From NCBI RefSeq assembly GCF_002902965.1, contig NZ_CP026109.1:1-64000 (forward strand): a stretch of 64,000 nt of DNA, in the 5' to 3' direction. Below, in pieces: positions 25,443 to 33,942 of the stretch (within the stretch, counting starts at the first letter, position 1; each line of letters begins with the position of its first letter). Below the pieces are notes generated by a model. It searched no databases. It was not told where the DNA came from and saw only the letters and a program-made list of their open reading frames with translations. This stretch comes from Paraburkholderia hospita (lineage in GTDB: Bacteria; Pseudomonadota; Gammaproteobacteria; Burkholderiales; Burkholderiaceae). The translations under genes and the position numbers were made by a program.

Positions 25443-25548
25443 ATGACAAGGATTACTACCTGAAAACTGTTCGCGATGCCGGCTACACGGATGCGTGTTC
25501 GATCCCGAGAAGGACTTCCCCGCTGTTGCGCCTGCTGGCTCGATCTGA
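25443..25548 (+). pseudogene. Internally deleted copy of the AhpD-like gene
   Basis: This 106-base relic matches three pieces of the intact gene at 28927-29475. It has the start (ATGACAAGGATTACTAC), a piece near the end (LKTVRDAGYTDA) and the C-terminus VFDPEKDFPAVAPAGSI with its stop. Two internal deletions removed most of the gene and the frame is broken. It is a decayed paralogue about 3.5 kb upstream of the live copy. Confidence 0.85.
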
Positions 25549-25679
25549 CGGTGTATCCACCATTTCCAGATGCCCCCTGGAGGTTGATACGAGCATGTTA
25601 CCAAAGCCCGGATGCCAACAATTCTTGGGAGCCCATTCGTGCTTACCGATAAGGTTTCAATGATGAGCGATGCCCGGCC

Positions 25680-25964
25680 ATGCAAAACCAACGTTCGCCC
25701 TTACACATCTCAATCGTGGAGAAGCTGTCGTCGACGACAATCAGCATACGCTGGAGCGATCCCTGTCTGGGTCATTACGCGAATCAGATCTGGGGTATTG
25801 GTCTCGCGCGCGCGGATGCTATTTGTGCGCTGTCCGGTAAGCCGATACGCCACGGGGATTCGATATTTCGTCCGCGCGTATATCAATCGCAAGTGCCCAT
25901 CAATCGCCATCGGATGATTCTAGCTTCCGCAGTGTCTGGCTATCTCCAGATACCATCACGTTAA
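25680..25964 (+). CDS. DUF3331 domain protein
   Basis: A 94-residue protein matching the small Burkholderia-specific DUF3331 family: LHISIVEKLSSTTISIRWSD, then LARADAICALSGKPIRHGDS and IFRPRV, and RMILASAV near the end. Function unknown. The start is uncertain because no ribosome site is evident before the ATG and family members are often somewhat longer, so the 5' end may have been lost when the upstream relic formed. Confidence 0.7.
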   Translation: MQNQRSPLHISIVEKLSSTTISIRWSDPCLGHYANQIWGIGLARADAICALSGKPIRHGDSIFRPRVYQSQVPINRHRMILASAVSGYLQIPSR

Positions 25965-25977
25965 AAGGTACTAAAGT

Positions 25978-26688
25978 ATGAGCACGTCACGAAAGGTTGT
26001 CGTCGTTACCGGCGCGTCTCGCGGGATTGGCGCTGCGATCGTTCGGGCATTTCGCGAGCTCGACTATGCCGTCGTTGCAACGTCACGTTCGATCAGGCCG
26101 TCGGACGACACGAACGTCCTGACGGTGCCCGGTGATATCGGTGATCGGGCCGTCGCGCAGCGCGTCATTGCCGAACGCATCGCCCGATTTGGCCGGATCG
26201 ACACTCTGGTGAACAACGCAGGCATTTACATCGGAAAGCCTTTCACCAAACACACCTCCGAAGACTACGCTGCTGTGATGGACGTGAATATGAGGGGCTT
26301 CTTTTACATCACGCAACTCGCCATTGCCGAAATGGAGAGGCATTCGAGTGGTCACGTGGTTAACGTGACCGCCAGCATCGCCGACACTGCTTACACCGGC
26401 GTGTATTCCGTACTGGCAGCGCTGACTAAGGGCGGTCTGAATGCCGCTACAAAGTCGCTCGCGATCGAATACGCGCGGAAGGGGATTCGCGTGAATGCTG
26501 TTGCGCCCGGAATCATCAAATCGCCGATGCACGCGCCGGAGACTCATGATGCACTCCGGGCGTTTAATCCGCTGGGACGCGTGGGGGAGATGAGCGATAT
26601 CGCCGACGCGATTCTCTTTCTTGATTCCGCACCGTTTATCACAGGACAGATCCTGCGCGTCGACGGCGGGCAAAGTGCCGGCCGCTGA
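25978..26688 (+). CDS. SDR family oxidoreductase, atypical active site
   Basis: A 236-residue short-chain dehydrogenase. The NAD(P) loop TGASRGIGAAI is at 11-21, NNAGIYIGKPF follows near 79, and IIKSPMH and FITGQILRVDGGQSAG close the fold. In classical members the active site is YxxxK; here the text is YSVLAALTKGG, so Lys151 is kept but the residue four before it is Ala147, and the only nearby tyrosine is Tyr143. Close relatives with SALASLTK at this place exist, so the change is probably real and catalysis may be altered. AAAGG precedes the ATG. Confidence 0.85.
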   Translation: MSTSRKVVVVTGASRGIGAAIVRAFRELDYAVVATSRSIRPSDDTNVLTVPGDIGDRAVAQRVIAERIARFGRIDTLVNNAGIYIGKPFTKHTSEDYAAVMDVNMRGFFYITQLAIAEMERHSSGHVVNVTASIADTAYTGVYSVLAALTKGGLNAATKSLAIEYARKGIRVNAVAPGIIKSPMHAPETHDALRAFNPLGRVGEMSDIADAILFLDSAPFITGQILRVDGGQSAGR

Positions 26689-26722
26689 GATGCGCCGACG
26701 CTGATTGCGAAGCAGGAAGCAA

Positions 26723-26812
26723 GTGGCGCTCAATCATCCAATTTTCACGTGCAGGCTGGCGCAATAGCCCAATCACATTCCGATCTTTCCTGTGCTGAGG
26801 CCTAACGGAGTC
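26723..26812 (+). pseudogene. Relic of a glutathione S-transferase N-terminus
   Basis: From a GTG at 26723 the frame reads MALNHPIFTCRLAQ, a TAG, then PNHIPIFPVLRPNGV. Aligned without gaps to the intact protein at 29660 (MTLHHPIFTRWPAQYPDRLQ, LFSLPTPNGV) about half of the 30 positions are identical, and the TAG falls on the Tyr. The relic ends exactly where the AraC regulator's ATG begins. Confidence 0.75.
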
Positions 26813-26814
26813 CT

Positions 26815-27771
26815 ATGTCCCAAGTCGACTGGCTGAGTCACCTGTTGCAAATGATCACCATCACCGGCCGGCTGGAGGTCCGTTGCACCTACGGTGCGCC
26901 ATGGCGTGTGGCGTGGGCCGAGTCGGCAGCGAATGAGATCCCCTACCACGTCGTGCTCAAGGGACGGGCCGTCGTTGAGAATCCGGAGACAGGGACGGCT
27001 AGAGAGCTGGTCGGCGGCGACATCGTGCTAATGCCACACGGATCGGCGCACGTTCTGCACGACGGCAGCGGACGTGCCCCTGGGCTTACTTACGAACGCG
27101 AAGGTTCTGCTGGGTTGATGCTCAGCGAGAATGACGGCACGGGCGATCATCTGGACATGTTGTGCGGGCGATTTTTCATTGCGCCGCCACATGATCGGCT
27201 GATTCGCAATTACCTGCCTACAGATCTGGTGGTACGGACCATGAATGACGATGGTGAAAAAGGTATCGGGTCCGCTTCGAATCAGCTCGCCAGTTTCGTG
27301 GGGCTGATGCGCGAGGAGTCCACGGGCGAGAAGGTGGGCGGATACGCGATCCTCAACGCGCTCAGTTCGGCGCTGTTCACCCTCGTACTGCGCGAGGCGA
27401 GCGAATCCGAACAGGCCCCCGCAGGCTTGTTGGCGCTTGCAGGTCATCCACGACTGGCTCCGGCCATTTCAGCCATGTTCTCCGATCCCGCTAGATCCTG
27501 GAGTTTGCCTGATCTGGCAGGCTTGTGCAGCATGTCACGCGCCACCTTCATGCGGCACTTCCAGGACACGCTCGGGCGCTCGGCCATTGACTTGCTGACT
27601 GATATCCGCATCAGCCTGGCTGCAAACGAGCTGAAGAATTCGACGATGAGCACCGAGGCGGTCGCCGAATCGGTAGGGTACCAGTCCGTATCTTCATTCC
27701 GGCGCCTGTTCGCCGAGCGGATGGGAATGACGGCTGGTGAATGGCGCCGTCTGGCGCGCAAGTGCCAGTAA
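26815..27771 (+). CDS. AraC family regulator with cupin-6 domain
   Basis: A 318-residue activator. Residues 1-200 are the cupin_6-type sensor (VDWLSHLLQMITITGRLEVR; GGDIVLMPHGSAHVLHDG). Residues about 215-318 hold the two AraC helix-turn-helix units (WSLPDLAGLCSMSRATFMRH and STEAVAESVGYQSVSSFRRL). The family commonly regulates adjacent oxidoreductase genes, here probably the nitroreductase-AhpD-GST-cupin set that follows in the same direction. Confidence 0.88.
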   Translation: MSQVDWLSHLLQMITITGRLEVRCTYGAPWRVAWAESAANEIPYHVVLKGRAVVENPETGTARELVGGDIVLMPHGSAHVLHDGSGRAPGLTYEREGSAGLMLSENDGTGDHLDMLCGRFFIAPPHDRLIRNYLPTDLVVRTMNDDGEKGIGSASNQLASFVGLMREESTGEKVGGYAILNALSSALFTLVLREASESEQAPAGLLALAGHPRLAPAISAMFSDPARSWSLPDLAGLCSMSRATFMRHFQDTLGRSAIDLLTDIRISLAANELKNSTMSTEAVAESVGYQSVSSFRRLFAERMGMTAGEWRRLARKCQ

Positions 27772-28108
27772 GTAGCCGCGAACCCTCGCTTCGCTTTCCG
27801 TGTGAAGCGTGGATGAGGCGTTAGAAGTGTCGGTGCGGATGGCCGCTCATTTGCGCGGGCGACCCTCGACGCGTTCGTCTATACCTGAACCTCGATCCCG
27901 ATGAGACAACATGCCTCCGTTCCGTGTTTTGAAGTGGAGGATGAATCGTCTGCGTTCACTTGATCCTTTTGGACATTTTATTGAGCAAATGCAGGCGTGA
28001 AATTGCTTTCGCGTGAGCCTAAATTAGAGGCTCCTAACCACCTGATGAAGACCTCGCACCGAAAGCACTCGTGCACCACAACCCCTCTTCGCACCCATAG
28101 GAATCCCC
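27772..28108 (+). promoter_or_regulatory. Leader region before nitroreductase gene
   Basis: No gene is supported in these 337 bases. It is the likely promoter region for the nitroreductase-AhpD-GST genes and the place to expect AraC binding. I see no clear terminator or strong dyad. Confidence 0.35.
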
Positions 28109-28744
28109 ATGAACAATGGAACCAACATGACCAACGCAGTCATCGAATGCATCCTGAGCCGGAGCGCCGCCAAGTATTACGATCCCGCTGCTACCTTGAG
28201 CGACGACCAGATCCGCGATCTGGTGCGGATCGGCACCAGTGCGCCGACATCCTTCCACTTGCAGAACTGGCGCTTCATCGCCGTACGCACGCCTGAAGCC
28301 AAGGCACGGCTGAGTCCGATCGCCTGGAACCAGCCCGCAGTCACCGATGCGGCTGTTACCTTCATCGTCTGCGGCCAGCTGGTCGATACGAGCGTCATAC
28401 CGGAGCGCCTGGCCCCACTGGTGAAAGCTGGCGTCATGCCGGCCGCGATGGTGCCGGAATGGGAAAACCCCGCGCGCGATCTGTACATGGCGTATCCGCA
28501 GCGCCGGCGCGACGAAGCCGTCCGCACCGCTACCTTTGGCGCAGCGGCGATGATCTATGCAGCCCGCTCACTGGGCCTGGGTTCGACGCCGATGATCGGT
28601 TTCGATGCCGAAGCGGTGCACCGCGAGTTCGGGCTGGCCGCGGACGAAGTGCCCGTCCTGCTGTTGTCCGTCGGAACGGAGCGACCTGGAAACTGGGCAC
28701 AGAAGCCACGCCGTCCCGTGGCCGATGTGTTAGCGCTCGTATAA
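28109..28744 (+). CDS. Nitroreductase family protein
   Basis: A 211-residue FMN-dependent nitroreductase-fold protein: LSRSAAKYYDP (the RRSxRxY-type FMN contact), GTSAPTSFHLQNWRFIAVRT near 47-66, and SLGLGSTPMIGFDAEAV near 155-171. Such enzymes reduce nitro compounds or quinones with NAD(P)H. A second ATG at 28127 (MTNAVIEC) fits the family start as well. Together with the azoreductase, AhpD-like protein and GST it forms a redox-detoxification block. Confidence 0.85.
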   Translation: MNNGTNMTNAVIECILSRSAAKYYDPAATLSDDQIRDLVRIGTSAPTSFHLQNWRFIAVRTPEAKARLSPIAWNQPAVTDAAVTFIVCGQLVDTSVIPERLAPLVKAGVMPAAMVPEWENPARDLYMAYPQRRRDEAVRTATFGAAAMIYAARSLGLGSTPMIGFDAEAVHREFGLAADEVPVLLLSVGTERPGNWAQKPRRPVADVLALV

Positions 28745-28926
28745 ATGCGTCGTCGCGGCGGCGATCGCATGGATCGACAAGCGGCCGCGAAAACGGGAGG
28801 CAAGAGCAAGTACCTTCTATTTGAAGACCTGACCAGCTTCGACCCGAGGTCAGGCAGGAAGTAAGCCGAGGGAATGGTTTTCACATGAACTTTCCCCAAC
28901 CAGTAAACCCGTAACTTATAGAGACT

Positions 28927-29475
28927 ATGATGACAAGGACTACTATCTTAAATCAGGACCAGGTACCGAACGATTCGAAGCCGACACTCGATGCGTTCAC
29001 CAAGAATATCGGATTCACTCCGAATATGATGGCGGCCTTCGCGCAGAGCCCGATCGCGTTCAATGCGTGGGCGACCCTGCTCGGCTCCTTGAGCAAGGCA
29101 CTTGACGTGAAGACGCGTGACAGCATCGGCCTGGCTGTCTCCGAAGTGAACGGGTGCAACTACTGCCTGACGGTTCACAGCTTTACGGCTGAGCACATGG
29201 CGAAGCTGCCGGCCGATGAAATCATTCTCGCCCGGAAGGGTCACGCAACCGATCCGAAACGGGACGCCGCCGTCCAGTTTGCGCGCAAAGTCATCGAAAC
29301 CCGAGGCCGGGTCAGTGACGCCGATCTGAAAGCTGTTCGCGATGCCGGCTACACGGATGCAAACGTGATGGAGGTCGTCGCGCTGGTGGCCATGTACTCC
29401 CTGACGAACTTCTTCAATAACGTGTTCGATCCCGAGAAGGACTTTCCCGCTGTCGCACCGGCGGGCTCGATCTGA
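28927..29475 (+). CDS. Carboxymuconolactone decarboxylase/AhpD-like peroxidase
   Basis: A 182-residue AhpD-fold protein. The redox motif is CNYCLTVHS (CxxCxxxH) near residues 77-85, following SIGLAVSEVNG, as in peroxidase-related members of the carboxymuconolactone decarboxylase family. It would detoxify hydroperoxides or electrophiles as a thiol enzyme; the substrate is unknown. A heavily deleted copy lies at 25443-25548. The tandem ATGATG start leaves two possible first codons. Confidence 0.85.
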   Translation: MMTRTTILNQDQVPNDSKPTLDAFTKNIGFTPNMMAAFAQSPIAFNAWATLLGSLSKALDVKTRDSIGLAVSEVNGCNYCLTVHSFTAEHMAKLPADEIILARKGHATDPKRDAAVQFARKVIETRGRVSDADLKAVRDAGYTDANVMEVVALVAMYSLTNFFNNVFDPEKDFPAVAPAGSI

Positions 29476-29659
29476 ACTCTATTCACCCGATTGAGGCTGT
29501 CCGCGTTCGTCCGTGAGAAAGCCTCTAGGGCGAACAGTTCTGCCCTCCCGTGGATCATTGTTGTCCGTTTGCCTGGTGCCGACGGCCCCGCCACGGATCG
29601 ATCCAGGAGCCGGCCTTGTCCCGTCCAGGGCTGGCACCGTCCGTTCACCCAGGAAAAAA

Positions 29660-30355
29660 ATGACGCTTCATCATCCAATTTTCACCCGTTGGCCGGCGCA
29701 GTATCCTGATCGGCTCCAGCTCTTTTCCCTACCGACACCCAATGGAGTGAAGGTCGGCATCATGCTAGAGGAGACGGGCTTGGCCTACGAGGCGCACCGT
29801 ATCGACATCATGGCGAACGAGAACCACGATCCGGCATTCCTCGCGCTCAACCCCAACGGCAAAATTCCGGCGATCTTCGATCCTCACGGTCCAGGCAGAC
29901 GGCCACTTCCGTTGTTCGAATCGGGAGCGATCCTGATCTATCTCGCCGATAAGACGGGGCGGCTGCTCTCCACCGATCCCAACATTAGATACGAAACGAT
30001 CCAGTGGCTGATGTGGCAGATGGGCGGTGTCGGGCCGATGTTCGGTCAGGTTGGCTTCTTCAACAAATTCGCCGGTAAAGCCTATGAGGACAAGCGCCCG
30101 CGCGACCGCTACGCAACCGAATCAGCACGGCTGCTCGGTGTCCTCGACGAGCGGCTCGGGGACCGCGACTGGGTGATGGGCGCTGACTACAGCATTGCCG
30201 ATATCTCACTGCTTGGCTGGGTGCGCAACCTGATCGGCTTTTACGAAGCGCGCGAACTCGTCGGCTTCGACCGCTTCGCACATGTCCAGCGCTGGTACGA
30301 CCGTGGTCTCGCGCGTCCGGCAGTGCAGCGCGGGTTAGAAGTGGCGGCGGCCTGA
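29660..30355 (+). CDS. Glutathione S-transferase, YghU/YfcG-like
   Basis: A 231-residue glutathione transferase. The thioredoxin-like N-terminal domain shows LFSLPTPNGVKVGIMLEETG (catalytic Thr/Asn region of the Nu class), NPNGKIPAIFDP with the cis-Pro, and FESGAILIYLADK (the ESxAI glutathione contact). The C-terminal helical domain has MGADYSIADISLLGWV. The ATG at 29660 follows AGGA; the frame extends upstream without a better start. A decayed relative of its N-terminus lies at 26723-26812. Confidence 0.88.
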   Translation: MTLHHPIFTRWPAQYPDRLQLFSLPTPNGVKVGIMLEETGLAYEAHRIDIMANENHDPAFLALNPNGKIPAIFDPHGPGRRPLPLFESGAILIYLADKTGRLLSTDPNIRYETIQWLMWQMGGVGPMFGQVGFFNKFAGKAYEDKRPRDRYATESARLLGVLDERLGDRDWVMGADYSIADISLLGWVRNLIGFYEARELVGFDRFAHVQRWYDRGLARPAVQRGLEVAAA

Positions 30356-30416
30356 AGTAAGGCCGGCATAAAACACGGAAGGACAAAGACTAGCCGATAC
30401 TCAGAGGGAGAGGTCC

Positions 30417-30836
30417 ATGAAGATCCGAACTATCATCGCTGCCAGCTACGTGACACTCGCCATCGTGACGGCCTGCTCAGCTTCGGCCCACGACGGCGCA
30501 GGGCAAACCGTCTCGAAGAACTTCGATGAGGTTATTCCCAATGTTCCCGGCAAGTCGCTGATTGCTGTGGAAGTCGACTACGCGCCGGGCGCGGCCTCCC
30601 CGCCCCACACTCACGCGAAGTCGGCCTTCATCTACGCCTACGTGATCAAGGGTGCGATCGAGTCGAAGGTGAATGACGGTGAGACGCACATCTATCGGGC
30701 AGGCGAGAGTTGGTCCGAACCACCGGGCGCTATCCATTCGATCAGCCGCAACGCGAGCAAGACCGAGCCGGCAAAGCTGATCGCTGTGTTCGTCCTCGAC
30801 ACCAATGACAAAGCTCTGACCACGCCGATCAAATAA
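30417..30836 (+). CDS. Secreted cupin domain protein
   Basis: A 139-residue protein with a signal peptide (MKIRTIIAASYVTLAIVTAC, possibly a lipoprotein-like Cys, then SASAHDG). The single cupin barrel has the metal-ligand motif SPPHTHAKSAFIYAYVIKG and the second motif EPPGAIHSISRN. It probably acts in the periplasm; substrate unknown. It ends the redox block and is co-directional with the GST gene. Confidence 0.8.
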   Translation: MKIRTIIAASYVTLAIVTACSASAHDGAGQTVSKNFDEVIPNVPGKSLIAVEVDYAPGAASPPHTHAKSAFIYAYVIKGAIESKVNDGETHIYRAGESWSEPPGAIHSISRNASKTEPAKLIAVFVLDTNDKALTTPIK

Positions 30837-31094
30837 CTAAGCCAATGATGTCGTTCTGGTGGCTACGTCAACAGGAAATGACATATGACTCATACGCCCC
30901 CACCAAATGGCAAAAAAGCTGTTTATCACGGCGTGCCGGCGGACGACGTTATGGGTATGCGCAGGCGATTTTTAGCACTCGCCTGAGTTCAACAGGATCA
31001 GATCCGGTTCCGCCTATTTGCCTTGATGGCGCGGCAGGGAAAGCATCGGCACCACTAGAAGCAGTCCACCCATGAAGACACAGAGGAAAGCAAC
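30837..31094. other. Intergenic spacer with short frame
   Basis: It contains a 33-codon frame starting MTHTPPPNGKKAVYHGVPAD that looks protein-like at first and then stops; it may be a truncated gene start. Nothing else is supported. Confidence 0.3.
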
Positions 31095-31550
31095 GTGAAA
31101 CAGTCCGCACAGATCGGCGATAGAATCGCCGACAAATCTTCGCAACCTGATGAGCGCACTGTCCGCGACTGGATGGGGCCGGAGGCGTTTGAACATTGGG
31201 TCGAACTACGCAACTGGATCGAGGCAACCTACCCCGGTGTTTTCGCGCCAGATTGGTTATATGGCGGCAAGAAACGCGGTTGGTCACTGCGCTACAAGAA
31301 GACCAAGGCCTTCTGCACTCTGCTTCCGGCATACGGGCTGTTTTCGGTTCTGGTAGTCTTGGGGCGAATTGAGCGAGAGAACTTTGAGGCGCGGCGTTAT
31401 TTCTGGAGCCCACAGTTGGTCAAGCTCTACGATGAAGCCCGCGCATACCCTGACGGGAAATGGCTGACTGTCCCGATCTTATCTGCGGATGATCAGCATG
31501 AGGTGAAAGAGCTTATGAGTATGAAGCGCCCTACACTTTCACGCGGTTGA
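31095..31550 (+). CDS. DUF3788 domain protein
   Basis: A 151-residue cytosolic protein of the DUF3788 type: PDERTVRDWMGPEAFEHWVE, WLYGGKKRGWSLRYKKTKAF, CTLLPAYGLFSVLVVLGRIE. The family's function is unknown; members look like small alpha/beta proteins related in shape to DUF1801. The ATG is preceded by AGAGGAAAG. It stands alone before the convergent organosulfur operon. Confidence 0.7.
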   Translation: MKQSAQIGDRIADKSSQPDERTVRDWMGPEAFEHWVELRNWIEATYPGVFAPDWLYGGKKRGWSLRYKKTKAFCTLLPAYGLFSVLVVLGRIERENFEARRYFWSPQLVKLYDEARAYPDGKWLTVPILSADDQHEVKELMSMKRPTLSRG

Positions 31551-31671
31551 TCGTCGCGGAAGTTCTAAAAGCCGCGACAAACTCTTCGGCCCCGATCGCA
31601 CGGACGTTATAGTGAACAGATAATTAATGCGCTGAACCAGGCGGGAGTAGCGAAGTTCGGTGCGCGCGCAC

Positions 31672-32520
31672 CTACCGATCTTGCCAGGTCGGGACGGAAC
31701 CCATCCTGACGTTTAGTAAAGCGGACTGAGCCTGAGATCGGCGTGATCTTTTCAGCGCTCCACCGCTGCCGGGTTTGTCGCCCCCCAGATACGCATCTCG
31801 CAGACTGTCGAGCTCCAGCAGCGTTTGTGCATCGCCTTTTGCAACGATCCGGCCACTTTCGAGCACGTACCCGAATTTCGCATAGCGCAAAGCCATCGCG
31901 GCGTTCTGTTCCGCCAGCAGAAAGCTCACACCATCGTCCCGATTCAGCTTCGCCACCGTCTCGAAGATTTCTTCGACGACCTGCGGAGCAAGTCCCATTG
32001 AAGGCTCGTCGAGCAGGACCAGGGCGGGCCGCGCCATCAAGGCGCGGCCGATCGCGACCATCTGCTGTTCGCCGCCTGACGTATAACCCGCAAGTGCCTT
32101 GCGGCGCTCCCTGAGTCGCGGAAAGATCCCGTAGATGCGCTCGAGCTCCGCCTCGAGGTCAGCCCTTGCGGGCCGCCGTACAAAAGCGCCCAGCCGCAGA
32201 TTCTCTTCCACCGACAAATGCGCAAAGCAACGCCGTCCCTCCAGCACCTGGACGAGCCCACGCCCGGCGAGCGTCCATGGATCCGCTTCGGTAATCGACT
32301 TGCCGCGATACGCAATGCGACCCGAGGTGAGTTCGCCACGTTCGGCGCGCAGCAGGCTCGAAACAGCCTTGAGCGTGGTCGTCTTGCCGGCCCCGTTGCC
32401 GCCCAGCAAGGCGACCACGGCGCCTGACGGCACGGTCAGTGAAACGCCGCGCAGTGCCGGTATGAGCTGGCTATACGTCACGGCAATGTCGTCAATCTGC
32501 AGGATCGGCGCGGTGCTCAT
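31672..32520 (-). CDS. Branched-chain-type ABC transporter ATPase, LivF-like
   Basis: ATPase subunit of the importer in the organosulfur operon, 282 residues from the ATG at 32520. It has Walker A GGNGAGKTTT, Q-loop region VQVLEGRRCFAHLSVEEN, signature TSGGEQQMVAIGRAL, Walker B ALVLLDEPSMGLAP and the H-loop replaced by the family's EQN. LivF proteins usually end soon after AYLGG; here an extra basic tail of about 30 residues follows, possibly a late frameshift read-through. It is the last gene of the operon, two bases after the binding-protein stop. Confidence 0.9.
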   Translation of the reverse strand: MSTAPILQIDDIAVTYSQLIPALRGVSLTVPSGAVVALLGGNGAGKTTTLKAVSSLLRAERGELTSGRIAYRGKSITEADPWTLAGRGLVQVLEGRRCFAHLSVEENLRLGAFVRRPARADLEAELERIYGIFPRLRERRKALAGYTSGGEQQMVAIGRALMARPALVLLDEPSMGLAPQVVEEIFETVAKLNRDDGVSFLLAEQNAAMALRYAKFGYVLESGRIVAKGDAQTLLELDSLRDAYLGGDKPGSGGALKRSRRSQAQSALLNVRMGSVPTWQDR

Positions 32521-32522
32521 GG

Positions 32523-33884
32523 TCAGATATCCTTGCTGCAATCGCGCGGCGTAATACCTTTCTCCTTGGCGTAGGCATTCGCTGACTTCTCGATGATCGG
32601 ACGCAGCAGTGCGCGATCTGCCTGCACCCAGCCGCTGATGACCTTCCATTGCTGGCCGTCCCACTGCTGGAAGCGCACGGCACCGCCGCCTTCGTGATCC
32701 GAGCAGGACAGCTTCAACGGCTGAACCAGTCCATACGCACCCAACTGCTTCAGACGCGCGTCGTCGAGATTGAGATGCTCGAAACCCCAGCGCACCTGTT
32801 CGCCCGTCAGCGGCTTGTCGCCGAATTTGGCTTGCGCTACGCGCAACGCCTCGACATTCAGAATGCCGTTGACCACGCCCAGGTTGTAGTACACCGTGCC
32901 GAAACGCGCAGGATCTTTCAGGTCACCGTTGCCTGGCTTGATTACGTACTGGTTGATCGTCTGAATGACGGGGAAGTCGGTACCTGAAGGATGCGTCGTG
33001 ATCGAAATGAAACCTTTCGCGGCTTCGCCCGCCGGGCGCGCATCTTCTTCCGAATTACTCCAGATGTTGCCGATGATGTGATTCGCAGGAAAGCCGACTT
33101 TCTGTGCGGATTTCAATGCGACCGGATTCATCACGCCCCAGCCACGCAGAATCACCCAGTCCGGATTGATCCGATGGATGGTGAGCCACTGCGAACCTTG
33201 CTCATTGCCCGGATGCGGTACTTCGATCTGCGTGAGCTCGAAACCGTACTTTTTGGAAAGGGCATCCAGCACAGGGATCGTTTCGCGACCATAAGGCGAG
33301 CCGTGGTAAAGCACCACGATCTTCTTGCCCTTGAGCTGATTCAGGCCGCCTGATTGCTGGCCGATGTAATTGACGATCGCGGAGACTTCGCTATAGGGGT
33401 TGAGTTGCAGCGGAAAGACATACGGGAACACCGCGCCGTCGGTGGAATCCGTGCGGCCGTGGTTGATCGTGATGAGTGGAATCTTGTCGGCGCTCGACCG
33501 GTCGAGCGTCGCATAGGCGATGCCGACCGAAAGCGGATTCGTCGCCGCCGCGGGGGCACCGTTCAGGCCGCTCTTGAGCCTTTCATAGCATTCGACGCCT
33601 TTTTCCACGACATATTCCGTTTCGCATTCGCTCCACGTCAGTTTGACGCCATTGACTCCGCCATCGCGCTTATTGATGAGGTTCATATAGTCGATGAAGC
33701 CGCCGAAGAAACCGCTGCCGCCCGCCGCATAGGGACCGACGCGATAGCTTTGCAGCGGGAAATATTCTTCGCCCGCGGCTCGCACATTGGGTACGAACGC
33801 AGCGGTGAGGGCGAGCATCAGGCCGGCGGTAGCCGCCACGCGCGAGACCGTTCCGCGCTTTTTGAAGGAGTCGATGAGCTTCAT
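32523..33884 (-). CDS. Periplasmic substrate-binding protein, LivK type
   Basis: A 453-residue type I periplasmic-binding protein with a signal peptide (AATAGLMLALTAAFVPNVRA, cleavage near residue 36). The family fold shows FFGGFIDYMNLINKRDGGVN, YECYERLKSG-type text, and VVLYHGSPYGRETIPVLDAL. It feeds the LivHMFG-like transporter. Given the neighbouring sfnG and msuE, the ligand may be a sulfone, sulfonate or related acid rather than an amino acid; this is inference from context. Confidence 0.9.
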   Translation of the reverse strand: MKLIDSFKKRGTVSRVAATAGLMLALTAAFVPNVRAAGEEYFPLQSYRVGPYAAGGSGFFGGFIDYMNLINKRDGGVNGVKLTWSECETEYVVEKGVECYERLKSGLNGAPAAATNPLSVGIAYATLDRSSADKIPLITINHGRTDSTDGAVFPYVFPLQLNPYSEVSAIVNYIGQQSGGLNQLKGKKIVVLYHGSPYGRETIPVLDALSKKYGFELTQIEVPHPGNEQGSQWLTIHRINPDWVILRGWGVMNPVALKSAQKVGFPANHIIGNIWSNSEEDARPAGEAAKGFISITTHPSGTDFPVIQTINQYVIKPGNGDLKDPARFGTVYYNLGVVNGILNVEALRVAQAKFGDKPLTGEQVRWGFEHLNLDDARLKQLGAYGLVQPLKLSCSDHEGGGAVRFQQWDGQQWKVISGWVQADRALLRPIIEKSANAYAKEKGITPRDCSKDI

Positions 33885-33942
33885 ACTGGTCGGACCTTGA
33901 ATGGAAAAGAGATGGTTTGAAAAACGATGAGAGAACGCGGCG

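Noticed and set aside
24639-25691. 350-codon minus-strand frame over the azoreductase gene
   Set aside because: Antisense to a clear flavodoxin-fold gene and continuing through relics and spacers; no motif or start signal.
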